Below, one piece after another: positions 1 through 8,063 of a DNA stretch of 15,423 nucleotides (position 1 is the first letter of the stretch; each line of letters opens with the position of its first letter). The notes under the pieces were generated by a model. The model saw nothing but the letters and a program-made list of their open reading frames with translations. It was not told the DNA's origin and did not search any database. Source of the stretch: Darksidea phi (lineage: Eukaryota; Ascomycota; Dothideomycetes; Pleosporales; Lentitheciaceae); the NCBI GenBank assembly GCA_030770425.1, contig JASJFT010000430.1, forward strand, positions 1 through 15,423, written 5' to 3'. Made by a program: the position numbers and the translations under genes.

Positions 1-92
1 TTCACATATCTTACTATAATTTTTTTTTTTTATTATCCCAAAAAAACCCCCAAAAAAACCATATTGCGTCACCAACCCTTTCCACCCAACAT

Positions 93-93
<1 letters not shown>
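1..93. other. Unmutated, CpA-rich left flank
   Basis: This short stretch has A and C homopolymer runs and about ten CpA dinucleotides, whereas the following 15 kb has only two CpA and two TpG. It therefore escaped the mutational process that affected the rest. No gene or motif is recognised. It may be unique host DNA or the 3' end of something that ends in the poly(A) run that follows. Confidence 0.7.

Positions 94-128
<35 letters not shown>
94..128 (+). repeat. Poly(A) run of 35 bases
   Basis: An uninterrupted run of A marks the exact boundary between CpA-rich DNA and CpA-free DNA. It could be the tail of a plus-strand retroposed transcript ending here, a simple repeat used as an insertion site, or an assembly artefact. 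The sequence does not decide between these. It is not the tail of the element to its right, because that element is on the minus strand and would show poly(T) here. Confidence 0.85.
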
Positions 129-133
<5 letters not shown>

Positions 134-458
134 AGTAAGTTTTAGTTTTATACTTAGAATTCTAGGTATTAGTAGTAGCTATTAAGATAACTATTATAAT
201 AAAGATCTATTTAGAGAAAATAAAGATATAAGTTCTAATAGCTTTATCTTTTTCCTTCTAAATTTTTAACTTTTTCTATTTTTAAGAGAGGGTATCTATA
301 ATAATATTAGTAGTTTTAGAGTAATAATAAATAATATAATAGTAATCTATAAGCTTCTTAGTCTAGTAAGTCTATTATAGAGTTAGTTTATACTTAGTTA
401 AGAAATACTCTAGTATCTAGTAATTAGTAATAATTTAAAAGGGTTTATTTAGTTATAA

Positions 459-463
459 CTTTA
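459..463 (+). repeat. Target-site duplication (left), cttta
   Basis: Five bases abutting the left LTR, repeated exactly at 1087-1091 outside the right LTR. Removing the element plus one copy restores the RNase H reading frame of copy A on the minus strand, which independently supports this as the true insertion point. Confidence 0.85.
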
Positions 464-644
464 TATTACGCCGATATTAGTTATATACCTCGCTTAGTCT
501 AGTAGACTAAGTAAGCCTATCCTATAATACCTTTATATTAGTATATCTATTATTCTATACTACCCTTAGTATCGTTACTAATACTAAGTACGGTATTCTT
601 TTACTTATTAATTAGCCTAGTAGTATAGAGCTAGTATCCTTATA
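464..644 (+). repeat. 5' LTR of the miniature element
   Basis: This 181-bp repeat is collinear with 906-1086. I count 16 differences, all C/T or G/A, and no gap. It contains a perfect 8-bp inverted repeat with a 3-base loop (493-511, arms cttagtct and agactaag). It keeps several CpG sites but no CpA. An A-box-like motif (tagcctagtag, 613-623) lies near its end. Confidence 0.88.
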
Positions 645-645
645 A

Positions 646-657
646 TAGTATTAGTAA
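646..657 (+). promoter_or_regulatory. Candidate primer-binding site of the miniature element
   Basis: One base after the left LTR the sequence reads tagtattagtaa. Undoing the two kinds of RIP change gives a start of TGG followed by TATCAG, the form of a site complementary to a tRNA 3' CCA end. Its position is what an LTR element requires. The identity of the tRNA is not established. Confidence 0.5.
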
Positions 658-672
658 TAATAATAGAGTCTT

Positions 673-683
673 AGTTCGAATCT
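673..683 (+). promoter_or_regulatory. B-box-like (tRNA T-arm) motif inside the miniature element
   Basis: The motif agttcgaatct is the RNA polymerase III B box GGTTCGANTCC after G-to-A and C-to-T changes. The flanking bases cttag (670-674) and ctagc (682-686) can pair at three positions plus one G-T, like a T stem. An A-box-like tagcctagtag lies 60 bases upstream at 613-623, inside the LTR. I could not fold a convincing complete tRNA, so this is a motif call only. Confidence 0.35.
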
Positions 684-869
684 AGCTTATATTAATTCTA
701 TTTATAAATTATTATATAGATTTATCTAAACTTTATCTAGCTACTAGTATACTTACGTATCTAGCTAATCGGCTAATATACTCGCTATAACGGTACGCTA
801 GATTAAGTAGACCTATTATAATAGACGCCGTCCCCTATTATAGATACTAAAGAACTAATAGATACGCGA

Positions 870-888
870 AAGACTCGAGACGAGTCTT
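870..888. repeat. Short perfect hairpin before the purine tract
   Basis: Arms aagactcg (870-877) and cgagtctt (881-888) with loop aga. It lies just upstream of the purine tract of the miniature element. It retains CpG sites in both arms. Confidence 0.6.
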
Positions 889-902
889 AGAAAGGAGGGA
901 GA
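889..902 (+). promoter_or_regulatory. Polypurine tract of the miniature element
   Basis: The run agaaaggagggaga ends three bases before the right LTR. A purine tract at this place primes plus-strand DNA synthesis in LTR elements, and it fixes the orientation of this element as plus. Confidence 0.7.
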
Positions 903-905
903 TAA

Positions 906-1086
906 TATTACGCTAATATTAGTTATACGCCTCGTTTAGTCTAGTAGACTAAGTAAGCCTATTCTATAATACCTTTATATTAGTATATCTATTATTCTAT
1001 ACTACTCTTAGTATCGTTACTAATACTAAATATAGTATTCTTTTACCCGTTAGTTAGTCTAGTAGTATAGAGCTAGTACCCTTATA
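906..1086 (+). repeat. 3' LTR of the miniature element
   Basis: Second copy of the 181-bp repeat. The hairpin seen in the left copy is present at 935-953 with one arm base changed to a G-T pair. Differences from the left copy run both ways, so neither copy is uniformly the more mutated one. It is followed directly by the duplicated target cttta. Confidence 0.88.
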
Positions 1087-1091
1087 CTTTA
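1087..1091 (+). repeat. Target-site duplication (right), cttta
   Basis: Second copy of the 5-bp target duplication, directly after the right LTR of the miniature element. Confidence 0.85.
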
Positions 1092-1683
1092 TAAGTTAAG
1101 TTCTTTATTTATTTAATTCTTTTATAACTACGAGTATCTCCTTATTATAGATCTTATAGTTTATTTTTATAAACTTTATTATCTTTATAAAGTAGACTAT
1201 AAGTTACTAGATTTTATTATCTTAAAGCTATATAAAGATATCTACTAGAATATTATTACTTATATTAGTTTTTATATAGGTTCTATAGTAGAATAAGTAA
1301 TATTTTATAATAATATCTAAATATAATAATATCTTACTTTTCTTAAATATAACTTACTCTTTAAATCTAAAGATATAAAATTTTTCCTTTTATAGTAGTT
1401 AGATAAGTAGATAAACTATATAATTATAGTCTTTTAACTACTTATAGTAGTAGTTATAAAAGTTTAAATAAGTTTATAACTCTTTTAAAGTAGTAGACTT
1501 TTTTTAATTTTTAATAGCTACTATCTTATCTAGGTCTATATAGATCTCTTTAGTACTAATAATAAAATTTAAAAACTTTATTTTAGTAACTATAAACTTA
1601 CTCTTTTTAATATTAACTTATAGTCTAGTCTTCTTAAGCTTATCTAGAATTTTACTTATATATTTTTTATACTTAAGAAGATC

Positions 1684-2280
1684 TTTTAAGTAGATTAAAA
1701 TATTATCTATATAAATAGTATAGATCTTATTAATTTCGTTCTTAAGTACTTAATTAATATAATACTAAAAGATTATTAGCCTATTATATAGTCTAAAAGG
1801 TAGAATATAATATTTATAATTTCTATATTATATTTTAAAAGTTATAAAATCTTTTATATTAGGATTTAGTTTAATATAATAGAAGACTTAATATATATCT
1901 AGCTTAGTAAATACTTTTACTTTAGAGAGTTATATTAGTATTTCTTTAATTAAGAGAATAGCTATAATATCTTTCTTTATAATTATATTAATTTTTTAGT
2001 AATTAATATAAAATCTCTATCTCTCTTCTAACTTTTTAGTAAATAGAATAGATAAGATAAAATTAATATTATTAATTATAATAAAGCTCTTTTTTAGATA
2101 CTCTTCTAAGTAAGCTTTTAGTAGTTTTAGGTATTTAAGGGATATATTATAAAATAGACTTATACTAAACTTACTTATATTATTCTTAAGAATAATTTTA
2201 TAGTTAATATTCTTTCTTCTAAAGGATAGCTTATCTAAGTTAATCTTAGAGAAATAGTCTAGGGTAGCTTTTATATAACC
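1684..2280 (-). pseudogene. Ty3/gypsy reverse transcriptase relic (copy A)
   Basis: Reverse transcriptase copies the element RNA into DNA. On the minus strand, with codon starts at multiples of 3, 2280 onward reads GYIKATLDYFSKINLDKLSF, the approach to the fingers domain. It is followed by LYNISLKYLKLLKAYLEEYL (the PLYNLS-x-L...L-EYL motif), FYINYxKIN (CVDYRxLN) and FTKLDIY (motif A, catalytic GAT at 1899-1897 retained). ILPFRLYN (LPFGLxN) follows, and motif C reads YIDNILIY at 1713-1690. The second catalytic Asp of YxDD is AAT (1704-1702), which a single TG-to-TA change from GATGAT would produce. TAA and TAG codons stand where Gln, Trp or Arg are usual. No frameshift was seen across the domain. 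Confidence 0.87.
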
Positions 2281-2367
2281 TTTATAAGGGAGCTTCTCTA
2301 CTATTATATCTTATATATTCTATTCTACTAAGTCTTTTAATTATCTATTTTTAATTAATAAGTTAAT

Positions 2368-4345
2368 TTTATATAGACTAGTAGCTTTTAATATAACTTC
2401 TTTCTTATTTATAAACTTCTATATATTAAAAGGTTTAAGAAAATATATATTAAACTTATTACTAGTAGTCTACTTTAGTAGATTATTAGGAATAAATATT
2501 ACTTTTTTTTTCTTTCTATTATTTTTTTAATAATTTTATTAATTTTTCTTAAATTTAATACCTCTTAAATTACTATTAGTATTACTATCTATATTCCTTT
2601 ATATTTTCTTAGAAGTAATTTATTAGTTCTCTATTACTTATAGTAGGGCTTTAGTAGACTTATAGATCTTCTTTTAAAGAATTATAAGAGCTTTAATAGA
2701 AATTTCTAAACTAAATATTAAATTCTTTTTAAATAAGTAGGTCTTCTTCTATACTTTAATCTATTAATTAATTAGATTATTACGACGTAAAGTATTATTC
2801 TAGTATTCTAATTCTAGCTTCGGATCTAGTTTCTCTATAATAGTTAGATTATATTTTATTTATTTTAGAATATTATTTAGCTAGTATAAAGTCTAGTTAT
2901 AATAGTCGATTAAAGACTAGATTTACTTAAAGAATTTTCTTCTAAATATTATATTATAATACCTAAGCTTATAGAAGAGAAACTAGATAAATATATTCTT
3001 TTTTTAAATTAATAAATTAGCTTAGATAGTTATATTAATTAAATAACTATATTTTCTATTAAATTTATTAAGGGGGATCGGTTTCTTTAATCGATAAAAG
3101 ATAGACTTTAGCTTTTTCTTTACTATCTTTAAATATTTAGAGTAGACTAGTAGATATATACTAGTACTACTATTTACTAATCTCCTTAGTCGTATAGCTA
3201 GACTATTTACTATAAGTTAAATAGAGAGTATAAATAATTTTAAATTAATAAACTATAGTATCTTAATAAGTTATTAATAATTAAGAAATTTAATTATTCC
3301 TATATAGACTACTAGGAAGAAGCTCTTTTTTAGTAGCTTTTATTTTTTAATACTATAAAGAAGATATTAGAGTTATATTTTAAACTACTTTTCTCTTTAT
3401 ATAAAGAGTCTAAATAAGCTTTTTCCTTAAAATTATTAGAAAAGGTAGTATTAACTTCTACTTTTATAGTACTTTATATTACTTTATATATAATATAGTT
3501 AAAGTAGTTTTACTATTTATTTCTTTTCCTATAATTAAAGTAATAGTCTTACTTCTTATACTCTTTAAAAGAGTAGTTATAAAGTTTAAAGATATCTTTA
3601 AAGTAAATAGACTTCTTTTCTAATTTATTAAAAAAGGGCCTACTTATAGTTAACTACTTTTTTTTAAAAGTAGCTAATTAGTTACTTTAAATAAGTTAGG
3701 TCTTTTAATACTAGTTATTTTTAAATAGTATTCTATTAGTTAAAGTTATATATTTATAGAGCTTACTAAAAGTAAAATTACTATTATTAAATAAATCTAT
3801 CTTATTTTTTAGCTTAAAGTAGAGCTTATTTATAAATTCTTTATTCTACTAGTAATAAGATAGGTAGACCTCTATTACTAGATATTTAAAATTCTTAATA
3901 AAGTTACTAACTTTACTAAATATATTTATATATAATTAATAGAATTTAACTTTTATCTTCTTCTTTATATAGAGATCTTTATAGTATTTCTTAATATATT
4001 CTAATAGATTTATATTAGATACGAAGTCTATTTCTTTTTTTTTAAAGTTTAACTATATTTAAATATAGTCTTTTACTAGACCTATTAGTTAGGATATAAT
4101 ATAGACTTAATAGATCTTAGCTATCTATTAAAGAATTTCTTATATATACTAGTTCTTATTAATAGTAAGTTTCTATTCTATATTATAGAGCTAGTTCTTT
4201 AACTTAGACTTTCTATTATTTTTAAATAAAATAAGATTAGAGTAGAATATAGTCTTCTAGAAGTTAGAGATTTATAAAAATTTACTTTAATAATTTCCTA
4301 TAATATTTTTCTTCTAAATAAGAATCTATATTTTATTATCTAAGG
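2368..4345 (-). repeat. Left arm of a 1.97-kb inverted repeat
   Basis: The reverse complement of this stretch aligns with 6090-8063 without net length change over the part I could anchor (4260 to 3180 against 6170 to 7250, both 1080 bases). In the segments compared by hand about nine bases in ten agree, and nearly all differences are C/T or G/A. It comprises the gag C-terminal half, protease and the linker before RT of family A. Several CpG sites present in the right arm are TpA here, for example gatatc against gacgtc. Confidence 0.88.
2790..3180 (-). pseudogene. Retropepsin-like protease relic (copy A)
   Basis: Aspartic protease that would cut the Gag and Pol polyproteins. Starting at 3180 on the minus strand it reads LVNSSTS followed by IYLLVYSKYLK, matching the family's LVDSGASGxAF-DExxAK start. 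The catalytic Asp is AAT (3174-3172), while the sister copy at 7256 still has GAT. The reading frame is the same as that of the RT downstream, and the spacing from the gag landmark at 4260 is exactly 1080 bases in both copies. Confidence 0.75.
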
Positions 4346-5450
4346 TAATAGTTATAAACCCTAGTAAGACTAATAGAGATCTTATAGAATAGATACTAGA
4401 CTAGAAAGTAGAAGTATTTTCTATTTTTTTTATAGTAAAGAGTAGTATATCTAAATCTAATAGATACTTATAATAGTTCTTATTAAATAGAAGAGTTTAT
4501 ATTAAATCTAGAAATATAATTAATTTAATAGTTAGCTTTTTCTATAAGAAGCTTAATTAAAGGATTAAATACTAGACTAAATTCTACTAGAATCTTTCTA
4601 AGAGCCTAGGGGTTTAAAGTAGAGTATAATAGATAAAAGAGGTCCTTTAGAGGCCGATATTTAGATCGTTTAATTATATTATTATAAGAGAAAGTCTTAT
4701 CTCTTCTATATCTTATTTACTATTAAAGTTATACTATAATAGTAGAGTCTTAAAAGTAGACTTAGAGTTATATTAAAAGAGGACTATAAGTCTAATCTTA
4801 GTATAAATAGTTATAGGAAAGGATTATTTAAGATCTTTCTCTAAGCTTTACTACCTATTTATAGTTCTTTAGACTTATTAAAACTCTTTTTATAACTTTT
4901 TAACTTATTTTTTATAATTATTCCTTTTCTTAACTAATTAGTTAAACTTATTAACTATAGTATTTATAAAGGTATTTCTATTAACTATATCTATTTCTAT
5001 AGTATATACTAGTCTTTTAGCTATAATAAGACGGAGATTATTATCTATTAAAGTATTAGTAATTAGGTTAGACCCCTTCTAGGTAGCTAGTATATTCTAG
5101 ACTATATTATAGTTTAGAAGTTCTTTCTATCCTTTTACGTTTATTAGATAGAGGATTCGAAGTCTATTTTCTTCTTTAAGTAATTTAACCCTCTTAGTAT
5201 ACTTATTAATTTTTTCTTCGAGACTATCTTTACTTATACTCTTCTCTTAAGAAGGGAAGATAGTCTTAAGAGTTTAGAGATTAATATATATATCTTTATT
5301 AATAAATACCTCTAAGAAAGTTAGTTTATAAATCTTAGTTAGCTTTTACTAATATATTTCTTTCTTAGAGAATAGCTTCTAGCTTTTAACTCTACTTTAA
5401 GCCCTACTTATAACTTATATATTTATTACCTAGCTTATAACTTATATCTT
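3240..5450 (-). pseudogene. Gag relic (copy A)
   Basis: Capsid and nucleocapsid precursor of the Ty3/gypsy element. On the minus strand, with codon starts of remainder 2 modulo 3, a charged heptad-like stretch LEEKINKYTKRVKLLKEENR starts near 5222 and looks like a coiled coil. The core gag region lies about 4260-3700, including YFKLKNKIDLF near 3830, which resembles the conserved end of Ty3-type gag. The C-terminal part (about 3640-3540) is rich in Tyr where Cys or His is likely to have stood, but I could not place a canonical CCHC knuckle. The start codon is not identifiable because ATG is absent. Protease and RT follow in the -1 frame. Confidence 0.65.
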
Positions 5451-5760
5451 ACCTTTATCTTTCTTCTATAGAAAGATAGAGTAGAAGAGCTATTTATTAA
5501 ATAGACTAGATCTTAAAGAGCTAGTTTAGTTCTTAGTATCTATTATCTTATTATTATATTAATTTAGTAATCTAGTTAATTATATAAAAATAAGTTAGTT
5601 ATAAAGTTTAGAATATAGGTCTAACCCTATATAATACTTTTATAGATTTCTTCTCTTTAAGAAAGATACTAGATACTCTAGTAATCTTAGAGCTTAAAGT
5701 AGTTAGTTTTAAGACTTATCTAAGAAAGTACTACGTACTACCTACCCTAAGTACTATAGA

Positions 5761-6089
5761 CCTCTAGGAATTTTAGGGGGTTAATATTTAGTTATTATCT
5801 TCGACTAAAATTTAGAGATTTTAGGATAATATAAGACTCTAAAACTAAGTATAATTAACTAGGAGTTATAATAGCTAAGGTAGTCTTCTAATTAACTAAT
5901 AGTAGAATCGGTATATTAAAGCTATTCTAAGATAGCGCTATAAGGGTATAAGAATAGAGGGTTCTTATATCTAAATAGGGCTTAGTACGCTAAATAAGCT
6001 AACTAACTATTAGACTAATCCTCGGGATTATCTAATCTACTAACTAAAATAGAAAATAAGTAAAATAGCTAGATTACCTATAGAATAGG
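5761..6089. other. Unassigned spacer between the two family-A copies
   Basis: About 330 bases with some retained CpG sites and no CpA or TpG. It separates the 5' region of copy A (minus strand) from the truncated sister copy (plus strand). It may hold the LTR or leader of copy A, but no matching LTR exists in the window to prove that. No coding domain was recognised in either direction. Confidence 0.5.
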
Positions 6090-7120
6090 CCGTAATAAAT
6101 ATAGATTTTTATTTAAAAGAAGAATATTATAAAGAATTACTAAAGTAACTCTTTATAAATCTCTAGCTTCTAGAAGACTATATTCTACCCTAATCTTATT
6201 TTATTTAAGAATAACGAAGAGTCTAAGTTAAAAAATTAGCTCTATAATATAGAATAAAAACTTACTATTAATAAGAACTAGTATATATAAGAAACCCTTT
6301 AATAGATAGCTAAGATCTATTAAGTCTATATTATATTCTAACTAGTAGATTTAGTAAAAGACTATATTTAGATATAGCTAAATTTTAAGAAAGAAGAAGT
6401 AGACTTTATATCTAATATAGATTTATTAGAATATATTAAAAAATATTATAAAGATCTCTATATAAAGAAGAAGATAAAAATTAAATTCTACTAACTATAT
6501 ATAAACGTATTTAGCGAAGTTAATAACTTTATTAAGAATTTTAAGTATCTAGTAATAGAGATCTATCTATTTTATTACTAGTAGAATAAAGAATTTATAA
6601 ATAAGCTCTACTTTAAGCTAAGAAATAAGAAAAATCTATTTAATAATAATAATTCTATTTTTAATAAGATTTATAAATATATAACTTTAGTTAATAAAGT
6701 ACTACTTAAGAATAATTAATAATAAAAGACCTAGCTTACTTAAAGTAACTAATTAATTATCTTTAAGAGAAAGTAGTTAACTATAAGTAAACCCTTTTTT
6801 AATAAATTAGAAAAAAGGTTTATTTACTTTAAAGACGTCTTTAAGCTCTATAACTACTCTTTTAAGAAGTATAAGAAGTAAGATTATTACTTTAATTATA
6901 AGAAAAGGAATAAATAGTAAAGTTATTCTAACTATATTATATATAAAGTAATCTAAAATATTATAGAAGTAGAAGTTAATATTATCTTTTTTAATAATTT
7001 TAAGAAAGAAGCTTATTTAAACTTCTTATATAAAGAGAAAAGTAGTTTAAAGTATAACTTTAATATCTCTTCTATAGTATTAAAAAATAAAAGTTACTAA
7101 GGAAGAACGTCTTTCTAATA
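6090..7120 (+). pseudogene. Gag relic, C-terminal part (second family-A copy)
   Basis: With codon starts at multiples of 3 the stretch 6168-6720 reads as a Ty3-type gag core: IFYPNLILFKNNEESKLKN, then further on VDFISNIDLLEYIKKYYKD, and LYFKLRNKKNLF near 6606. After that it continues as a Tyr-rich, Lys-rich region near 6820-6920 that probably represents the nucleocapsid end. Stops are TAA or TAG only. The N-terminal coiled-coil region seen in copy A is missing. Gag codons start at remainder 0 and protease codons at remainder 2, the same -1 relation as in the other elements here. Confidence 0.72.
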
Positions 7121-7249
7121 GTCTATATAGAAGTAATTAAACCTCTTAATTATTAATAACTTATTAAGATACTATAGCTTATTAATTTAAAATTATTTAT
7201 ACTTTTTATTTAACTTATAATAAATAGCCTAGCTATACGACTAAGGAAA

Positions 7250-7640
7250 TTAGTAGATAGTAGTACTAGTATATATCTATTAGTCTACTCTAAATATTTA
7301 AAGGTAGTAAAGAAAAAGCTAAAGTTTATCTTTTATTAATTAAAGAAACTAACTCCTCTTAATAGGTTTAATAAAAAAATATAGTTATTTAATTAATATA
7401 GCTATTTAAATTAATCTATTAATTTAGAAAAAAAATATATCTATCTAGTTTCTCTTCTATAAACTTAGATATTATAATATAATATTTAGAAGAAAATTCT
7501 TTAAGTAAATCTAATTCTTAATTAACTATTATAACTAAACTTTATACTAGCTAGATAATACTTTAAAGTAAATAAAATATAATCTAATTATTATAAAAAA
7601 GTTAGATTCGAAGCTAGAGCTAAAATACTAGAACGATACT
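7250..7640 (+). pseudogene. Retropepsin-like protease relic (second family-A copy)
   Basis: From 7250 the plus strand reads LVDSSTS, matching the DSGAS active site, with the catalytic Asp codon GAT kept at 7256-7258. It continues IYLLVYSKYLK and LTPLNRFNKKI, corresponding to the substrate-flap region, and ends with KKVRFEARAKILERY near 7590-7640, a basic stretch that follows the protease. The downstream linker (7640-8063) matches copy A and ends before any RT motif. Confidence 0.75.
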
Positions 7641-8063
7641 TTATATTATAATAATCTAATTAATTAGTAGGTTAAAGTATAGAAGAAGACCTACTTACTT
7701 AAAAAGAATCTAATACTTAGTTTAGAAATTCCTATTAAAACTTTTATAATTTCTTAAAAGAAGATCTATAAGCCTATCGAAGCCTTATTATAGATAATAA
7801 AGGACTAGTAAACTATTTTTAAGAAAATATAGAGGAATATAGATAGTAATACTAATAGTAGTTTAAGAGATACTAAATCTAAAAAAAGTTAATAAGATTA
7901 TTAAAAAAATAATAGAAAGAAAAAGAAAGTAATATCTATTTTTAATAATCTACTAGGGTAGATTATTAGTAATAAGTTTAACGTATATTTTCTTAAGCCT
8001 TTAGATATATAGAAGTTTATAAATAAGAAAGAAGTTATACTAAAAGTTATTAGTTTATATAAA

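Larger units (their letters stand above)
464..1086 (+). mobile_element. Complete miniature LTR retroelement (TRIM-like), 623 bp
   Basis: Two direct repeats of exactly 181 bp (464-644 and 906-1086) flank a 261-bp internal region. Each repeat begins TATTACG and ends CTTATA, as expected for TG...CA ends after RIP. The same 5 bases, cttta, lie immediately outside at 459-463 and 1087-1091, a target duplication of the length usual for Ty3 and Copia integrases. A candidate primer-binding site follows the left repeat by one base and a purine tract precedes the right repeat, so the element reads on the plus strand. The internal region is far too short for gag or pol, so the element must have been mobilised by proteins from another element. 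It lies in, and antisense to, the RNase H relic of copy A. Confidence 0.88.
250..1560 (-). pseudogene. Ty3/gypsy RT connection and RNase H relic, split by a miniature LTR element
   Basis: RNase H removes the RNA strand of the RNA-DNA hybrid during reverse transcription. On the minus strand, 1560-1440 encodes the connection region that follows the palm (LKEL-TYLNFYNYY). 1164-1141 gives INYKIYNK, matching the NYxxxDKE motif, and it continues as EILVVIKELNK. The frame is then interrupted at 1091-1087. It resumes at 458 with KPFQIITNYQILEYF (stops read as Gln), matching the family's V-TDHxNLxYF motif, and ends near 280 with TNIIIDTLS, matching ADALSR. Removing 464-1086 together with one copy of the 5-bp duplication rejoins these in one frame. 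The catalytic Asp of the TDH motif is now Asn. Confidence 0.8.
129..5760 (-). mobile_element. RIP-degraded Ty3/gypsy element, copy A, 3'-truncated
   Basis: Read on the minus strand this holds, in order, gag (about 5450-3240), aspartic protease (3180-2790), a linker, reverse transcriptase (2280-1684) and RNase H (about 1560-250). That order is the Ty3/gypsy arrangement. No integrase is present: the RIP-altered sequence stops at position 129, so the element is cut off at its 3' side. A miniature LTR element (464-1086) is inserted in the RNase H. Gag codons start at positions of remainder 2 modulo 3 and protease, RT and RNase H codons at remainder 0, so gag and pol are in different frames. Almost every stop is TAA or TAG at a place where the family has Gln, Arg or Trp. 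No LTR of this element could be delimited, and the 5' edge near 5760 is a guess. Confidence 0.85.
6090..8063 (+). mobile_element. Fragment of a second family-A Ty3/gypsy copy, opposite orientation
   Basis: This plus-strand stretch carries the gag C-terminal half, protease and the protease-RT linker of the same element family as copy A. Homology begins inside gag near 6090 and stops near 8063, just before the RT domain would begin, so it is truncated at both sides. It keeps more CpG sites than copy A (for example acgaag at 6234-6239 and gacgtc at 6834-6839). All CpA and TpG are lost, as in copy A. Confidence 0.85.
6090..8063 (+). repeat. Right arm of the 1.97-kb inverted repeat
   Basis: Partner of 2368-4345. 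The two arms are separated by about 1745 bases that belong to the gag start of copy A and the unassigned spacer. In single-stranded form the arms could pair into a very large stem. Confidence 0.88.

Noticed and set aside
94..128. Poly(A) tail of a LINE forming the 129-5760 element
   Set aside because: That element carries a retropepsin-type protease and Ty3-type RT and RNase H on the minus strand, so its 3' tail would appear as poly(T) on this strand.
606..697. A full tRNA gene in the miniature element
   Set aside because: The A-box and B-box motifs are present, but the acceptor strands do not pair at the expected distance and no anticodon arm folds convincingly. Kept only as motifs.
6820..6920. 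A canonical CCHC knuckle in the family-A gag
   Set aside because: Many Tyr are present, but none of the spacings I tried gives Y-x2-Y-x4-Y-x4-Y, so no call was made.
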